From contig JADFQF010000099.1 in the NCBI GenBank assembly GCA_022561955.1, forward strand, positions 1 to 6,205: DNA of 6,205 nucleotides, written 5' to 3'. Below, in pieces: positions 5,382-6,205 of the stretch. The notes under the pieces are model-generated. The model saw nothing but the letters and a program-made list of their open reading frames with translations, made no database searches and was not told where the DNA came from. Every line of letters begins with the position of its first letter. The stretch's first letter is position 1. The stretch comes from Chloroflexota bacterium. GTDB taxonomy: Bacteria > Chloroflexota > Dehalococcoidia > SAR202 > UBA11138. The translations under genes were made by a program, and so were the position numbers.

Positions 5382-6205
5382 ATGATCGTTGTCATGAGGA
5401 CCGGGTCCACGGAGGACGATGTCCGCCGCATAGAAGAGCACCTGCACGAGCGGGGCCTCAGCGCGCAGCTGAACCGGGGCGTCGAGCGCACCGTACTGGG
5501 CGTGCTGGGCGAGATCTATGAGGACCTGAAGGACGAGCTCGAGCTAATGCCGGGCGTCGGCGAGGTATTCAGAATTTCCAAGCCGTATAAGCTTGCGAGC
5601 CGCGAGTTCAAAAATGAAGACACGGTCGTCCACATCGGCAAAGACCGCGTTCCCATCGGCGGCGGCCACTTCACGGTATTCGCGGGGCCGTGCGCCGTGG
5701 AGAGCGAGGAGCAGACCGTGACGACGGCCATAGCCGTGAAAAAGGCCGGAGCCAACGTGCTGCGCGGCGGAGCGTTCAAGCCGCGCTCATCTCCCTACAG
5801 CTTCCGAGGGCTCTTTGAGGACGGCCTGAAAATCCTGAAGACGGCCAGCGAGGAGAGCGGCCTGCCGATAATCACCGAGGTGATGTCTCCCAGGGATGTC
5901 GAGCTCGTGGGGCGGTACACCGATGTATTGCAGATCGGCGCGCGCAACATGCAGAACTTTTCGCTGCTGGACGAGGTGGGCCTGTCCGATATACCGGTCA
6001 TGGTAAAACGGGGCATGTCCGCTACCTACGAGGACTGGATTCTCGCCGCCGAATACGTGATGGCCTCGGGCAACCAGCAGGTCATTCTCACCGAGCGAGG
6101 CATTCGCACCTTCGAGACCTACACCAGAAACACGCTGGACCTCAACGCGATTCCCGCCGTGCGAACCCTGAGCCATCTCCCCATCGTGGCCGACCCGAGC
6201 CACGG
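5382..6205 (+). CDS. aroF: DAHP synthase, type I-beta with N-terminal ferredoxin-like regulatory domain (partial, 3' end cut)
   Basis: This is a second enzyme for the same DAHP-forming reaction but from the Thermotoga/AroF-like I-beta group. Residues 1 to about 70 (MIVVMRTGSTEDDVRRIEEHL onward, with ERTVLGVLGE and ending SKPYKLASREF) form the ferredoxin-like domain that mediates Tyr/Phe feedback in the Thermotoga enzyme. The barrel follows, with Cys104 in FAGPCAVES, RGGAFKPRSSPYSF, QIGARNMQNF, VKRGM, ERGIRTFE, TRNTLDLNAIP and the start of DPSH with His274. The window ends 274 codons in; about 60 residues, with the remaining metal ligands (Glu and Asp), are missing. ATG 5382 has GGGAGG 8 nt upstream. 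It is probably cotranscribed with aroG and so would share its attenuator. Confidence 0.96.
   Translation, partial: MIVVMRTGSTEDDVRRIEEHLHERGLSAQLNRGVERTVLGVLGEIYEDLKDELELMPGVGEVFRISKPYKLASREFKNEDTVVHIGKDRVPIGGGHFTVFAGPCAVESEEQTVTTAIAVKKAGANVLRGGAFKPRSSPYSFRGLFEDGLKILKTASEESGLPIITEVMSPRDVELVGRYTDVLQIGARNMQNFSLLDEVGLSDIPVMVKRGMSATYEDWILAAEYVMASGNQQVILTERGIRTFETYTRNTLDLNAIPAVRTLSHLPIVADPSH

Noticed and set aside
4451..5491. Long open frame of 346 codons on the minus strand over aroG
   Set aside because: It is antisense to a DAHP synthase with intact active site, its product is Arg-rich and unlike any protein I recognise, and it spans the aroG-aroF gap.
1..6205. CRISPR array, tRNA or rRNA genes, insertion sequence or phage genes
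   Set aside because: No regularly spaced direct repeats, cloverleaf pattern, rRNA core, transposase or integrase sequence was seen on either strand.

Overview
The window is GC-rich bacterial chromosomal DNA (near 60% by eye) with compact genes, Shine-Dalgarno sites and frequent TTG/GTG starts. No single gene fixes the taxon. The mix of an AroH-type chorismate mutase, two DAHP synthases of different subtypes and hairpin-rich intergenic repeats would suit a Dehalococcoidia-like member of the Chloroflexota, but this is a low-confidence inference.

Left part (1-872): a strong intrinsic terminator closes a + strand gene lying to the left. Two minus-strand genes follow: a 92-residue protein of unknown function (67-345) and a SnoaL-like/ester-cyclase-fold protein (447-872). 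A divergent intergenic region (873-1083) holds two facing promoters with near-consensus -10 boxes.

Middle (1084-3372): three + strand genes encode a metallo-beta-lactamase-fold hydrolase, a CPBP-family membrane protease and the tryptophan synthase alpha subunit (trpA). trpB is not next to trpA.

Right part (3373-6205): an aromatic amino acid block. A 202-nt hairpin-rich spacer ending in a terminator leads to aroH (chorismate mutase). A 294-nt leader region leads to aroG (type I-alpha DAHP synthase), and aroF (type I-beta DAHP synthase, cut by the window edge) follows. The two DAHP synthases supply the first step of the shikimate pathway, AroH sends chorismate towards Phe and Tyr, and TrpA completes Trp.

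The main discovery is in the aroG leader. A consensus-like promoter (TTGACA-17-TAGCAT) is followed almost at once by a 29-codon open reading frame containing the run Tyr-Gly-Tyr-Trp-Tyr-Phe-Phe. A 9-bp GC-rich hairpin with six T's then ends 33 nt before the aroG start. This is the architecture of ribosome-mediated transcription attenuation, with a leader peptide that could sense all three aromatic amino acids at the committed step of their shared pathway. Hand-drawn mutually exclusive pairings support the model. No folding energies or database searches were run.
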